A stretch of DNA of 64,000 bases from Curtobacterium sp. VKM Ac-1393 (lineage in GTDB: Bacteria > Actinomycetota > Actinomycetes > Actinomycetales > Microbacteriaceae), in NCBI RefSeq assembly GCF_015350995.1, contig NZ_JADKRW010000007.1:124001-188000 (forward strand), in the 5' to 3' direction. The notes beneath the pieces were generated by a model. It worked only from the letters and a program-made list of their open reading frames with translations, did no database searches and was not told the origin of the DNA. The translations under genes were made by a program, and so were the position numbers. Positions 24,865 to 34,369 of the stretch are shown piece after piece. Positions within the stretch are counted from its first letter, which is position 1. Each line of letters starts with the position of its first letter.

Positions 24865-26121
24865 TCAGACGTCGTCAGGACCCGACCCCGAACCGTCCGG
24901 ACCCGGCCCGTCCGGCTCGAGCGTGCCGGTCGCGGTGCCCGCGCCGAGCGTGACGTGCACCGGGGTCTGCCCGGCCAGGTCGGTGGACGACCGCACCACG
25001 CCGCCGTCGGCCCGCTGCACGATCGCGTAGCCGCGCCGCAGGGTGTCGCGCGGCGACAGCGCCCGGAGCCTGGCCGTCAGGTGGCCGACCTCGGAGTGCC
25101 CCCGCTCGAGACGACGGTCGAGCAGTTCGCGCGAACGGGAGAGGTCACGGGCGACCTCTTCCGCACGGGTGTCGACCAGCCAGGCCGTGGACGCGAGCGC
25201 CGGGCGCGACCGGAGCGCCGCGATGCGGTCGGCCTCGACCGCGAGGGTCTGCGACAACCGCAGGCCGATGCGCGCGCGGGCCTGCCGGACGTTCGCGAGT
25301 TCCTCCGCGACGTCGGGGACGACCCGCTTGGCGGCGTCGGTCGGGGTGGAGGCGCGGAGGTCGGCGACCTCGTCGAGGATGGGGCGGTCGGCCTCGTGCC
25401 CGATGGCCGAGACGATCGGCGTGCTCGCCGCTGCTGCTGCGCGGACGAGCCCTTCGTCGCTGAAGCCGAGCAGGTTCTGGAAGTCGCCGCCACCGCGGGC
25501 GATGATGATGACGTCGACCGTCGGGTCGGCATCGAGCTCGAGGATCGCCGCCGTGACCTCGCCGACGGTGCGCTCGCCCTGCACGGCGGTGTGGACGGTG
25601 CGGAACTCGACCTGCGGCCAGCGGAGCTGCGCGTTGCGCTTGACGTCCTTCTCGGCGTCGGAGTCCTTGCCGGTGATCAGGCCGATGCGGTGCGGCAGGA
25701 ACGGCAGCCGCTTCTTGCGCGCCGGGTCGAACAGGCCCTCTTCGCCCAGGGTCCGGTGCAACCGTTCGAGCCGTTCGAGCAGGTCACCGAGGCCGACGTG
25801 CTTCATCTCGACGACCTGCATGGTCAGCGAGCCGCCCTTGACCCAGTAGTTCGGCTTGACGGCCGCGACCACCCGGTCGCCCTGCTTGATGTCCGCCGGC
25901 ACCCGGGAGCGGACGCTCGACCAGATGGAGAACGACACCGTGGCGTCGACCTCGACGTCCTTGAGCTTGCCGTAGACGTTGCCGCCCGCGACGTTCCACT
26001 GCGTGATCTCGCCCTCGATCCACGCGGTACCGAGCCGGTCGATCCAGTCGCGGAGCTTCGCGCCGAGGAGCGCGACCGGCCACGGGTTGTCGGCCGTCGG
26101 CGGGCCCTGTTCGATCGCCAT
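24865..26121 (-). CDS. xseA: Exodeoxyribonuclease VII large subunit
   Basis: A 418-residue XseA. The N-terminal OB-fold ([10 protein letters not shown], residues about 30-115) is followed by the catalytic domain with [32 protein letters not shown] and the conserved [23 protein letters not shown] region, and then a long coiled coil. Exonuclease VII degrades single-stranded DNA in both directions. ATG at 26121 has AGGAG 4 bases upstream. The C-terminal Gly/Pro/Asp tail is lineage-specific. Confidence 0.94.
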   Translation of the reverse strand: MAIEQGPPTADNPWPVALLGAKLRDWIDRLGTAWIEGEITQWNVAGGNVYGKLKDVEVDATVSFSIWSSVRSRVPADIKQGDRVVAAVKPNYWVKGGSLTMQVVEMKHVGLGDLLERLERLHRTLGEEGLFDPARKKRLPFLPHRIGLITGKDSDAEKDVKRNAQLRWPQVEFRTVHTAVQGERTVGEVTAAILELDADPTVDVIIIARGGGDFQNLLGFSDEGLVRAAAAASTPIVSAIGHEADRPILDEVADLRASTPTDAAKRVVPDVAEELANVRQARARIGLRLSQTLAVEADRIAALRSRPALASTAWLVDTRAEEVARDLSRSRELLDRRLERGHSEVGHLTARLRALSPRDTLRRGYAIVQRADGGVVRSSTDLAGQTPVHVTLGAGTATGTLEPDGPGPDGSGSGPDDV

Positions 26122-26233
26122 GTCGCTCCTTCTCGTGCTGGACGTCCATCGTGCCCGACACCGGTGACAGCGGGCGAGCGGCGGGTTCTCCACAGACGGC
26201 GCCCGTGCCCAGGTCGCGTGCGTCCCGCTCACC

Positions 26234-26239
26234 TATCAT
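26234..26239 (+). promoter_or_regulatory. Leaderless -10 of ispH
   Basis: TATCAT is followed by 7 bases and the GTG at 26247. Confidence 0.5.
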
Positions 26240-26246
26240 CGGGGAC

Positions 26247-27311
26247 GTGACGATCACCAACGGCCACACGGTCCCGCTCGCCCCACCGCGGGTGCACGCG
26301 GCGCGCGGACGACTGCGCGACGAGCCGGTCGCCGGCCCGAAGAAGGTGCTGCTGGCTGCGCCCCGTGGCTACTGCGCCGGGGTCGACCGCGCGGTCGTCG
26401 CCGTCGAGAAGGCGCTCGAGCAGTACGGCGAGCCCGTCTACGTCCGCAAGCAGATCGTCCACAACGTCCACGTCGTGTCCACCCTCGAGCAGCGCGGTGC
26501 GGTGTTCGTCGACGACGTCGCCGAGGTCCCGCGCGGTTCGCACGTCGTCTTCAGTGCCCACGGCGTCTCACCCGCCGTCGTCGCCGGTGCCGCCGACCGC
26601 GACCTGCACGCCATCGACGCCACCTGCCCCCTGGTCACCAAGGTCCACCGCGAGGCCACCCGGTTCGCCAAGGCCGAGCGCACCATCATCCTCATCGGAC
26701 ACACCGGCCACGAAGAGGTCGAGGGCACGATGGGCCACGCCCCCGACCGCACGATCCTGGTCAACGGACCGGACGACGTCGCCGCGCTCGACGTCCCCGA
26801 TCCCGACAACCTCGTCTGGCTGTCGCAGACCACGCTGAGCGTCGACGAGACGATGGAGACCGTCCGCCTGCTGCGCGAGAAGTACCCGACCATCCAGGAT
26901 CCGCCGTCGGACGACATCTGCTACGCCACCCAGAACCGCCAGGTCGCGATCAAGAAGGTCGCCCCGGGCACCGACCTGGTGATCGTCGTCGGTTCCGCCA
27001 ACTCGTCGAACAGCGTCCGACTGGTCGAGGTCGCGTTGGAGCACGGCGCGAAGGCCGCACACCGCGTCGACTACGCCGAGGAGATCCGCCAGGAGTGGCT
27101 CGACGGCGTCGCCACCGTCGGCGTGACGAGCGGTGCCTCGGTGCCCGAGGAGCTCGTCGCCGAGGTCCTCGAGCAGCTCGCCGACGCCGGGTACGGCGCC
27201 GTGGAAGAAGTCGTGACCGCACACGAAGACCTGATGTTCTCGCTCCCCAAGGAGCTCCGCACCGACGCGTCGGGCAACCCGACGCGCGCGCTCGGCGGGC
27301 GTCGGGCATGA
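26247..27311 (+). CDS. ispH: 4-hydroxy-3-methylbut-2-enyl diphosphate reductase
   Basis: A 354-residue iron-sulfur enzyme, last step of the MEP pathway, making IPP and DMAPP. The three cluster Cys lie in [22 protein letters not shown] and [11 protein letters not shown]. The catalytic Glu region [10 protein letters not shown] and the C-terminal [10 protein letters not shown] and [11 protein letters not shown] are intact. GTG at 26247 follows TATCAT without a ribosome binding site. The N-terminal 30 residues are an actinobacterial extension. The stop overlaps the next start (ATGA). Confidence 0.95.
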   Translation: MTITNGHTVPLAPPRVHAARGRLRDEPVAGPKKVLLAAPRGYCAGVDRAVVAVEKALEQYGEPVYVRKQIVHNVHVVSTLEQRGAVFVDDVAEVPRGSHVVFSAHGVSPAVVAGAADRDLHAIDATCPLVTKVHREATRFAKAERTIILIGHTGHEEVEGTMGHAPDRTILVNGPDDVAALDVPDPDNLVWLSQTTLSVDETMETVRLLREKYPTIQDPPSDDICYATQNRQVAIKKVAPGTDLVIVVGSANSSNSVRLVEVALEHGAKAAHRVDYAEEIRQEWLDGVATVGVTSGASVPEELVAEVLEQLADAGYGAVEEVVTAHEDLMFSLPKELRTDASGNPTRALGGRRA

Positions 27312-28072
27312 GCGGCTCGGACGGCTGGGGCTCGGTACCGCAGCGTGAGCCGGGTCACGTCGACGACACGGCAGCTGCCGGCCAGGAGGCCCGGGGCACG
27401 TCCTCGACGACGGCCGCCGGTGCCGCGAGCGGCCGGGTCCACGGCCGCCCCGCCCCCGCGTACGGCGAGTACGCACCCGAGGGCTGGGTCAACCCGGTCC
27501 TGGTCGAACAGGAACGTCAGGAGCGCGAGCAGCAGGAGCGCGACCGCCGCCAGCAGGCGGCGAGCCAGGCCGGGCGGGACGGCGCGACCGCGTACAAGTC
27601 CGGTGCCGGCGCGCCGACCGGCACCCTGCCTGCCGGTCGACCCGGCGCAGCCGGTGACCCGGCCACGGGTGGGCAGCAGCGTCCAGCGACGGCGAGCCGG
27701 TTCGGCCGGACGCCCGCCGACTTCGTGCTGACCGTGGGGCTGCTCGCCTTCGGGCTGATCTCGGTCGTGCAGTCACTCGCGGTGACCAACGTCGCGTCCA
27801 CGGTCCGTCGGACCCTCGAGACGCAGTACACGGCGCTGGACGACCCGAGTGCGCTGAGCGGTGCAGCGATCATCGGCGCGATCACGAACGTCGTGGTCTT
27901 CGCGCTGGTGGCGTGGTGGTCGATCCGGCGGCTCCGGGCACGCAAGCGGACGTTCTGGGTGCCGATCGTGGGCGCGGTCGTCGCGACGTTCGTGAGCACC
28001 ATCGCGTTCGTCGTCGTGGTGTTCCAGGACCCGCAGTTCGTCGACTTCATGATGCGCCAGGCCGGCGCCTGA
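27308..28072 (+). CDS. DUF6264 membrane protein
   Basis: A 254-residue protein with a low-complexity cytosolic N-terminus ([12 protein letters not shown], then a Glu/Arg/Gln-rich stretch) and three helices in residues about 140-245. The [11 protein letters not shown] and [19 protein letters not shown] segments mark the DUF6264 family of Microbacteriaceae. It overlaps ispH by 4 bases, so the two are coupled. Function unknown. Confidence 0.78.
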   Translation: MSGSDGWGSVPQREPGHVDDTAAAGQEARGTSSTTAAGAASGRVHGRPAPAYGEYAPEGWVNPVLVEQERQEREQQERDRRQQAASQAGRDGATAYKSGAGAPTGTLPAGRPGAAGDPATGGQQRPATASRFGRTPADFVLTVGLLAFGLISVVQSLAVTNVASTVRRTLETQYTALDDPSALSGAAIIGAITNVVVFALVAWWSIRRLRARKRTFWVPIVGAVVATFVSTIAFVVVVFQDPQFVDFMMRQAGA

Positions 28073-28085
28073 CCCCAGCCGGGCT

Positions 28086-28130
28086 GGCTCAGCCTGCCAG
28101 GGCTCAGCCGGCCAGGGCTCAGCCTGCCAG
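28086..28130. repeat. Three 15-bp tandem repeats
   Basis: GGCTCAGCCTGCCAG, GGCTCAGCCGGCCAG and GGCTCAGCCTGCCAG follow one another. The last copy covers the stop codon and C-terminal codons of the M18 aminopeptidase, so the gene's 3' end has been copied outward twice. Confidence 0.85.
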
Positions 28131-29378
28131 GAACGCCGCGACGGCGCCGTGCAGTGACGCCAGGTCCTCGACGTGCACGAGCTCGCGGATCGAGTGCATC
28201 GACAGCAGCCCGACGCCGATGTCGATCGTCGGGATCCCGAGCCGGGTGGCCGCGATCGGGCCGATGGTCGAGCCGCCGGGGATCGTGTTCACGTTGACGA
28301 ACGGCTGCCACGGCACGCCGGCGGTGTCGCACGCGGCGGCCCAGACGGCCTCGCCCTTGGCCTCGGTCATGTAGCGCTGGTTCGCGCTGATCTTCAGCAG
28401 CGGACCGGCACCGGGGCGCGGACGGTTCGTCGGGTCGTGCTTCTCCGGCTGGTTCGGGTGTACCAGGTGGCCGGCGTCGCTCGACAGCAGCCACGAAGCG
28501 CGGAACGCCCGGGCGGCCTCGGAGCGCGTGGCGCCGAGGCCCTCCTGCACGCGGCCGAGGACGTCCTCGAGGAACGGGCCACCGGCACCGGACGGCGTCG
28601 AGGAACCGATCTCCTCGTGGTCGAACGCGGCGAACACGGGGATGTGGTCGCCGTCGACCGGGGCGTCCACGATGCCGCGGAGCCCGGCGTGCACGCTCGT
28701 CAGGTTGTCCATCCGGCCCGAGGCCAGGAATTCGCGGTCGATGCCGATGCGCGCGGGCGTCTGGGTGTCGGCGAGGAAGAGGTCCCACGACACGGCTTCG
28801 TCTCCGAGTCGAGCGCGCAGCCACTCCACGACCGAGGTCCCACCGGCGTCGCCGTCGACCCCGACGATCGGCAGGGTGTGGCGTTGCCGGTCGATCTCCT
28901 TGCCGTCGTTCACCCCGCGGTCGAGGTGGATCGCGAGGTTCGGGATGCGGGCGACGGCGTCGGTGCTGACGAGCCGCACGCTGCCGTCGGCGTCGACGAC
29001 CCGGCCGGCGATCCGCAGGTCGCGGTCGAACCACGTCGACAGGAGGGCGCCGCCGTAGACCTCGACGTTCAGCTGCTCCCACCCACCGGTGCGGACACCG
29101 GGGTTCGGCTTGATGCGGAACCCGGGGGAGTCGGTGTGTGCGCCGAGGATCCGGAACGGGGTGGTGCCGGTCGCGCCCTCCGGCAGCCGCCACGCGATGA
29201 CCGCACCGTCGCGGACCACCACGTACGCGCCGGGATCGGTCGGCCAGGCGTCGAGCTCGGACAGCTCGGTGAACCCGGCTGCGACGAGGCGGTCGCGGGA
29301 GGCCGCTGCCGCGTGGAACGCGGTGGGCGACTCGGTGACGAACTGGGCGAACTCGGAGGCGATGGCGTCGACGGTCAC
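28119..29378 (-). CDS. M18 family aminopeptidase
   Basis: A 419-residue dinuclear zinc aminopeptidase of the aspartyl/ApeB type, removing N-terminal residues from peptides in the cytosol. Metal and catalytic residues are visible in GAHTDSPGF, GRMDNLTS, FDHEEIGSSTPSGAGG and the C-terminal LLSMHSIREL. Length matches bacterial M18 enzymes. GTG at 29378 begins at the conserved N-terminal helix; the open frame continues upstream but lacks family similarity. Confidence 0.93.
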   Translation of the reverse strand: MTVDAIASEFAQFVTESPTAFHAAAASRDRLVAAGFTELSELDAWPTDPGAYVVVRDGAVIAWRLPEGATGTTPFRILGAHTDSPGFRIKPNPGVRTGGWEQLNVEVYGGALLSTWFDRDLRIAGRVVDADGSVRLVSTDAVARIPNLAIHLDRGVNDGKEIDRQRHTLPIVGVDGDAGGTSVVEWLRARLGDEAVSWDLFLADTQTPARIGIDREFLASGRMDNLTSVHAGLRGIVDAPVDGDHIPVFAAFDHEEIGSSTPSGAGGPFLEDVLGRVQEGLGATRSEAARAFRASWLLSSDAGHLVHPNQPEKHDPTNRPRPGAGPLLKISANQRYMTEAKGEAVWAAACDTAGVPWQPFVNVNTIPGGSTIGPIAATRLGIPTIDIGVGLLSMHSIRELVHVEDLASLHGAVAAFLAG

Positions 29379-29483
29379 CCGACCATCGTGGCACGTGACG
29401 AGCACGGCGGAGGTGAACCGTGCCTCCCGGCCGACCGTCGAGACGCCGGCGTCAACGCAGGACGCCCCCGGAAACGCGAGACG

Positions 29484-29559
29484 CCGCCGGAATCCGCGGT
29501 GTTGTGCGGACACGACGGCGTCTTGCGACGGGCGCGACGGGCGCGACGGGCGCGACGGG
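29484..29559. repeat. Imperfect hairpin followed by 10-9 bp GGGCGCGAC repeats
   Basis: CGCGAGACGCCG pairs with CGGCGTCTTGCG across about 30 bases, followed by four GACGGGCGC-type units. It lies between fba and the M18 gene and carries no open frame of note. Role unknown, possibly termination of fba. Confidence 0.45.
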
Positions 29560-29569
29560 TCGGACCCGA

Positions 29570-30598
29570 TCAGCCCTTGGTGTGACCGGCGGAGCCGAGC
29601 ACCTTCGCGGCCTCGGCCACGCGAGCCGCCATGGCGGACTCGGCGACCTTGCCCCAGGCGCGGGGGTCGTACTGCTTCTTGTTGCCGACCTCGCCGTCGA
29701 TCTTCAGGACGCCCTCGTAGTTCCGGAACATCGAGTCGGCGATCGAGCGCGTGAACGCGTACTGCGTGTCCGTGTCGATGTTCATCTTGATGACGCCGTT
29801 GCGGACGGCCTCGTGGATCTCGTCGTCGGTCGAGCCGGAGCCGCCGTGGAAGACGAGGTCGAGGGGGTTCTCGCCCGTGCCGTGCTTGGCCGCGACCGAG
29901 GCCTGGATCTCACCGAGGAGCTCGGGCCGGAGCTTGACGTTACCGGGCTTGTAGACGCCGTGCACGTTGCCGAAGGTCAGCGCGGCGATCCAGCGGCCCT
30001 TGTCGCCCAGACCGAGCGCATCGACGACCTTCTCGACGTCGTTCGGGGTCGTGTACAGGGCGTCGTTCGTGCCCTCGTGCTCGACGCCGTCCTCTTCGCC
30101 GCCGACGACGCCGATCTCGACCTCGAGGATCGCGTTGATGTTCCGCGTCTTCTCGAGCATGGTCTTCGCGATCTCGATGTTCTCGTCGAGCGGCACTGCC
30201 GAGCCGTCCCACATGTGCGACTGGAAGATCGGGTTGCGCCCGGCGCGGACCTCTTCCTCGCTCGCCGCGATGAGCGGCAGGACGAAGCCGTCGAGGGCGT
30301 CCTTCGGGCAGTGGTCGGTGTGCAGCGCGACCGTGATGTCGTAGTTCTTCGCGACCTCGTGGGCGAACTTCGCCATCGCGAGGGCACCGGCGGCGCGGTT
30401 CTTGATCGTCTGGCCGGCGAAGTAGTCGGCGCCGCCCGTGGTGACCTGGAGGATGCCGTCCGAGCCGGACTCCTGCAGGCCCTGGAGGACGGCGTTGATG
30501 GTCTGCGACGAGGACACGTTGACCGCGGGGTACGCGAACTTGCCCGCCTTCGCGCGTTCGATCATCTCGGCGTACTGTTCCGGCGTTGCGATGGGCAC
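29570..30598 (-). CDS. fba: Class II fructose-bisphosphate aldolase
   Basis: A 342-residue zinc aldolase splitting fructose 1,6-bisphosphate into DHAP and glyceraldehyde 3-phosphate. Zinc ligands and catalytic residues are seen in ALHTDHCPKD, the EVEIGVVGGEEDGV loop, TFGNVHGVYKPG and VFHGGSGS. The length and the GGEEDGV loop match the housekeeping class IIA enzyme (FbaA), rather than the short inositol-pathway IolJ type. GTG at 30598 has AAGGAG 8 bases upstream. It is divergent from glpX, giving opposed glycolytic and gluconeogenic genes sharing one intergenic region. Confidence 0.95.
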   Translation of the reverse strand: MPIATPEQYAEMIERAKAGKFAYPAVNVSSSQTINAVLQGLQESGSDGILQVTTGGADYFAGQTIKNRAAGALAMAKFAHEVAKNYDITVALHTDHCPKDALDGFVLPLIAASEEEVRAGRNPIFQSHMWDGSAVPLDENIEIAKTMLEKTRNINAILEVEIGVVGGEEDGVEHEGTNDALYTTPNDVEKVVDALGLGDKGRWIAALTFGNVHGVYKPGNVKLRPELLGEIQASVAAKHGTGENPLDLVFHGGSGSTDDEIHEAVRNGVIKMNIDTDTQYAFTRSIADSMFRNYEGVLKIDGEVGNKKQYDPRAWGKVAESAMAARVAEAAKVLGSAGHTKG

Positions 30599-30646
30599 GT
30601 GGATCTCCTTCGACTTCGGTGATGTCCCAGCCGATCGTAGTCAGCC

Positions 30647-30668
30647 GGACTGGAGGGACGGTGCGGGT
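30647..30668 (+). repeat. Half-copy of the GGAGGC palindrome
   Basis: CCGGACTGGAGGGACGGTGCGG resembles the 5' arm of the intergenic palindrome family but has no matching second arm. Confidence 0.35.
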
Positions 30669-30745
30669 TACGCGGTCGACTCACGTCCGTCGTGCACATG
30701 CGTGCACGGGCCCGGTGTCCGGACCGCGGGTCGGCCGCCGGTCGG

Positions 30746-30751
30746 TAGGCT
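30746..30751 (+). promoter_or_regulatory. Leaderless -10 of glpX
   Basis: TAGGCT is followed by 6 bases and the GTG at 30758. Confidence 0.55.
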
Positions 30752-30757
30752 CGGGTC

Positions 30758-31747
30758 GTGACTCCCTCTACGGAAACCGGCTCCCTGTTCCTCCAGCCCG
30801 ACCGCAACCTGGCCCTCGAGCTCGTGCGTGCGACGGAGGCCGCCGCGATCCGTGCGCAGCCGTGGGTCGGGCGCGGTGAGAAGAACCTCGCCGACGGCGC
30901 CGCGGTCGACGCGATGCGCAAGTTCCTCGGCACCGTGAACTTCGACGGCGTCGTCGTCATCGGTGAGGGCGAGAAGGACAACGCCCCGATGCTCTACAAC
31001 GGCGAGCACGTCGGCAACGGACACGGCCCGGCCTGCGACATCGCGGTCGACCCGATCGACGGCACCTCGCTCACCGCCGCCGGCCGCCAGAACGCCATCT
31101 CCGTCATGGCCGTCTCCGACCGTGGTTCGATGTACGACCCCTCCGCCGTGTTCTACATGGACAAGATCGCCGCCGGCCCCGAGGGTCGCGGTGTCCTGGA
31201 CCTCGAGAAGCCGATCGGCGACAACATCCGCGCGCTGGCGAAGGCCAAGGGCAAGGACCTCGAGGACATGGTCGTCGCCGTGCTCGACCGACCCCGCCAC
31301 GACGAGCTCATCCGTGCGATCCGCGCGACCGGCGCCGGCACGCGGCTGCTGCTCGACGGTGACGTCGCCGGTGGCATCGCCGCCGCCCTGCCCGGCTCGA
31401 CGATCGACATGTGCGTCGGCGTCGGCGGCACCCCCGAGGGCATCATCACGGCGTGCGCGATCAAGGCGCTCGGCGGCGTGATCCTCGGCAAGCTCCAGCC
31501 GAAGGACGACGAGGAGCGCGAGCGCGCCATCGCCGCCGGCCACGACCTGGACAAGGTCCTCGACCAGGACGACCTGGTCACCGGCGACAACACGTTCTTC
31601 GTCGCCACCGGCGTCACCGACGGCGTGCTGGTCGACGGTGTCCGTCGCTCGCGCGGGGTCATCCACACCGACTCGCTCGTGCTGCGGTCGCGCTCGAACA
31701 CGATCCGCCGCATCCAGGCGGACCACCGTGCGGAGAAGTGGTTCTAG
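30758..31747 (+). CDS. glpX: Class II fructose-1,6-bisphosphatase
   Basis: A 329-residue GlpX enzyme hydrolysing fructose 1,6-bisphosphate to fructose 6-phosphate in gluconeogenesis. The lithium-sensitive phosphatase-fold metal motif [11 protein letters not shown] and the [14 protein letters not shown] motif are complete, and [16 protein letters not shown] is present. GlpX is the usual sole FBPase of actinobacteria. GTG at 30758 follows TAGGCT, so a leaderless mRNA is likely. Confidence 0.95.
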   Translation: MTPSTETGSLFLQPDRNLALELVRATEAAAIRAQPWVGRGEKNLADGAAVDAMRKFLGTVNFDGVVVIGEGEKDNAPMLYNGEHVGNGHGPACDIAVDPIDGTSLTAAGRQNAISVMAVSDRGSMYDPSAVFYMDKIAAGPEGRGVLDLEKPIGDNIRALAKAKGKDLEDMVVAVLDRPRHDELIRAIRATGAGTRLLLDGDVAGGIAAALPGSTIDMCVGVGGTPEGIITACAIKALGGVILGKLQPKDDEERERAIAAGHDLDKVLDQDDLVTGDNTFFVATGVTDGVLVDGVRRSRGVIHTDSLVLRSRSNTIRRIQADHRAEKWF

Positions 31748-31806
31748 GCAGAACGCCCATCCGCCGTCTGGGGGCGTCGCCGGTCCGCCGGCGGCGCCCC
31801 GTTGCA

Positions 31807-31812
31807 TAGGCT
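31807..31812 (+). promoter_or_regulatory. Leaderless -10 of the gene at 31819
   Basis: TAGGCT is followed by 6 bases and the ATG. Confidence 0.55.
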
Positions 31813-31818
31813 CGACGC

Positions 31819-32715
31819 ATGACTGTCACCACGGCACGGATCGTCGGACTGGACACCGCGGGCATCCGCACCCTGCGTGCGCAGGCGGACGGAACGACCG
31901 ACCGACTGCCGCACGTCGTGCCCGTGGCGCCTGACCTCGGGGTGATCCTCGCCGACGACGAGGGCTCGATCCTCACCGCGCCGGCGCTCGCCGAGATGGG
32001 GTGGACGGACGACGACGTCCTGCGTGCGGCCGTCGCCGCCGCGCAGGAGCAGGCCGGCGGTGACGTCGCGGTGATCCAGCCGGGCACGATCGTCATCCAG
32101 GACCCTGACCTCGCCGTCGTGCTCGTGCTCGCACCGCAGACGTTCCAGGGCATCGAGTTCCGAGGCAGCGCTGTGGTCTTCCCGGTGGCGCCGACGACGT
32201 TCATCGTGACGGGAGACCAGGACGAGGACGGGCTCCAGGTCGCGGCCGGTGTCGCCCAGCAGATCCTGGCCGACGACGAGGGCGACGTCCTGAGCGGACC
32301 ACCCATGGTGCTGCGCGCTGACGGGTGGGTACGGTTCGAGCACCCGTCGCTCGACGGGGAACTGCGGACCATCCGCGCGCTGTGGACGTCGACGGCCGCG
32401 AACCTGCAGCAGGACGACCTGCAGGCGTCGTTCGATCTCCGGGGTGAGCAGGTCCACGTCGCTGCGGTGTCGGTTGCGCGGCTCGCCGAGGACTCCCCGG
32501 CTTTCTCGTACTCGTCGTGGACCCAGGACGTCGAGACGATCGTCGCCGCGGTCGACACCGTGGTGCTCGTCACGCTCGACGGCCAGACGCAGCCCGTGCC
32601 CTTCGGTCGGCTCCGGGAGTTGGCGTCCGACCTGATCGACGAGCTCGACGTCCGCCCCGCCCGGTACCGGCTCCGAGGGTTCCCCGACCTCGGTGCCATC
32701 CGCGCAGCCCTCTGA
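31819..32715 (+). CDS. Hypothetical cytosolic protein, 298 aa
   Basis: I do not recognise this family. The protein is soluble and acidic, with no signal peptide or membrane helix. The middle (PGTIVIQDPDLAVVLVLAPQTFQGIEF region) looks like alternating beta strands, and a related pattern recurs near residues 130-150 and 190-220, hinting at two or three copies of an alpha/beta unit. The C-terminus ends in a helix plus YRLRGFPDLG. It lies between glpX and a T7SS-type toxin gene. It could be a housekeeping protein unrelated to the toxin. Confidence 0.7.
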   Translation: MTVTTARIVGLDTAGIRTLRAQADGTTDRLPHVVPVAPDLGVILADDEGSILTAPALAEMGWTDDDVLRAAVAAAQEQAGGDVAVIQPGTIVIQDPDLAVVLVLAPQTFQGIEFRGSAVVFPVAPTTFIVTGDQDEDGLQVAAGVAQQILADDEGDVLSGPPMVLRADGWVRFEHPSLDGELRTIRALWTSTAANLQQDDLQASFDLRGEQVHVAAVSVARLAEDSPAFSYSSWTQDVETIVAAVDTVVLVTLDGQTQPVPFGRLRELASDLIDELDVRPARYRLRGFPDLGAIRAAL

Positions 32716-32821
32716 CGCCGCGGCCGCGTCGGGGGCACGCGTCCACGTCGATGTCCCCTGATATGGTCACATTCGCGCGCCTGTGGAGAACAGGGCGAGA
32801 GATCAGACCTGGGGAGGGATG

Positions 32822-34369
32822 ATGGGGCGGCCGTCGGGGTGGGACGTGGTCGATCAGGGTGATGATCCGGTCAAGGGTGATCCGTCGACGTTGCGGATGA
32901 TGTCGCGGGAGTACCAGCGCATCTCCGACGCAGCGGATGACGCCTCGACCCGGCTGAAGTCGGTGAAGGGGTCGGGGTGGCTGACCGACTGGGAGGGTGA
33001 AGCGGCGGACGTGTTCGTCGACGCGATCGAGGACACCCCGTCGGACCTGACCAAGCTCGTCGATTCGTACGAACTCGCCGCGACGGCCCTGTCGGGGTGG
33101 GCGGACTCGGTCGATGACACCCAGTACCGGGCTGATGGTGCGTTGGCGGATGCGAAGGACGCCTCCGGGGACCTCGCCGCGGCGCAGGACCGGCTCGCCG
33201 ACGCGCAGTCGACGTTGTCGCACTACCAGTCGGCGTCGTCCGACCTGTCGAAGGTCGCGGACGAGTACCCGGCCGGGTCCGAGGTGCCGGACGGGGTGGA
33301 CGTGCCGACGCCGGCGCAGTTGCGGGCGGCGTCCGACAACGCCTCCGTCGCGCAGGGCTCCGTGTCGTCCGCGCAGGGCGACATCGCGGCGGCGCAGTCG
33401 CGGATCGACGCGGCGAAGCGGCTCGTCGCGGATGCCAAGGGTGACTGGCAGGACGCGGAGCAGCGGACCGCGACGAAGATCGGTGAAGCGGCTGACGCGG
33501 GGCTCGGGAAGCAGTCCACGTGGGACAAGATCTTCGGGTCCGAGGCGTGGGAGACCATCGTGTCGGTGGCGAAGGTCGTCGTGGCGGTGGGTGGGATCAT
33601 CGCGATGATCATCCCGGGGCCGTGGACGTTGATCATCGCGGCGATCGCGCTCGTGGTGTTGGCGGACACGTTGTACAAGATGAGCAAGGGCGAAGCCGAC
33701 GGGTGGGACCTCGCGTTCTCGCTGCTCGACTGCGTCCCCGCGGCTGGCGCCCTGGGGCGGTTGGCGAGCATGGGCAAGTACGCGCGCGGCATGGGCGGCA
33801 TCTCGCGCGCCGGCGGACGGGTCCTCGCCGCGGGGCGCTCGGTCGTCGGGAAGGTCACTTCTGCGATCCCGTTCGGGCGTCGCGTCGAACTGCCCCTCGG
33901 CGTCAAGGTCAAGCCGAACGGGCGGACCCTTGCGAAGACCGCGACCAAGGACGAGAAAGCAGCCTTCGGAGAGCAGCAGATGCACGACCTCTACGCTCGT
34001 TCCGGCTTCGAACGGATCGACACGAAGGGCAGCACCAATGCCAACGGGCTTGACGGTGTGTACTTCAACAAGAAGACCGGCGACTACGAGATCGGCGAGG
34101 CGAAGTTCTCGAAGCACGATGACGCTGCTCCGAACGGCCTGTTGAAGAACACCAAACTGAGCGGTCGTCAGCTAAGTGATCAGTGGATCGACTCTCCAGC
34201 GGGGCGGGATGCCTTGACTCGATTGGAACGAGCCGTGGACGAGCGCCACTTCGACGCGATCCAGAAGCTGCTCGACGAGGGAAAGCTCCCCCGAAGTGTC
34301 GTCGTCGTCGGACATGATGGAGGTTCAACACGATTCATGGTCGATACGGGTGGAAAGGTGATCCCCTGA
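32822..34369 (+). CDS. T7SS-type polymorphic toxin with PoNe-like DNase tip
   Basis: A 515-residue effector. Residues about 1-110 match the putative T7SS-secreted signal domain (DPVKGDP, a helical pair with W-x-G: WLTDWEGEAADVF), followed by a long Ala/Asp-rich coiled coil to about 215. A hydrophobic segment (about 235-280) and a linker lead to the C-terminal toxin. That tip has GLDGVY (near 409), YEIGEAKF with E-x-K (near 426) and SGRQLSDQWID (near 448). This pattern fits the PoNe group of PD-(D/E)xK DNases. Two ATGs (32819, 32822) follow GGGGAGGG; the second has workable spacing. The next gene overlaps its stop by one base. Confidence 0.8.
   Translation: MGRPSGWDVVDQGDDPVKGDPSTLRMMSREYQRISDAADDASTRLKSVKGSGWLTDWEGEAADVFVDAIEDTPSDLTKLVDSYELAATALSGWADSVDDTQYRADGALADAKDASGDLAAAQDRLADAQSTLSHYQSASSDLSKVADEYPAGSEVPDGVDVPTPAQLRAASDNASVAQGSVSSAQGDIAAAQSRIDAAKRLVADAKGDWQDAEQRTATKIGEAADAGLGKQSTWDKIFGSEAWETIVSVAKVVVAVGGIIAMIIPGPWTLIIAAIALVVLADTLYKMSKGEADGWDLAFSLLDCVPAAGALGRLASMGKYARGMGGISRAGGRVLAAGRSVVGKVTSAIPFGRRVELPLGVKVKPNGRTLAKTATKDEKAAFGEQQMHDLYARSGFERIDTKGSTNANGLDGVYFNKKTGDYEIGEAKFSKHDDAAPNGLLKNTKLSGRQLSDQWIDSPAGRDALTRLERAVDERHFDAIQKLLDEGKLPRSVVVVGHDGGSTRFMVDTGGKVIP

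Noticed and set aside
29570-30598. Class II aldolase as the inositol-pathway IolJ
   Set aside because: Length and loops match the glycolytic FbaA type, the gene is far from the iol operon and it has no iol operator.
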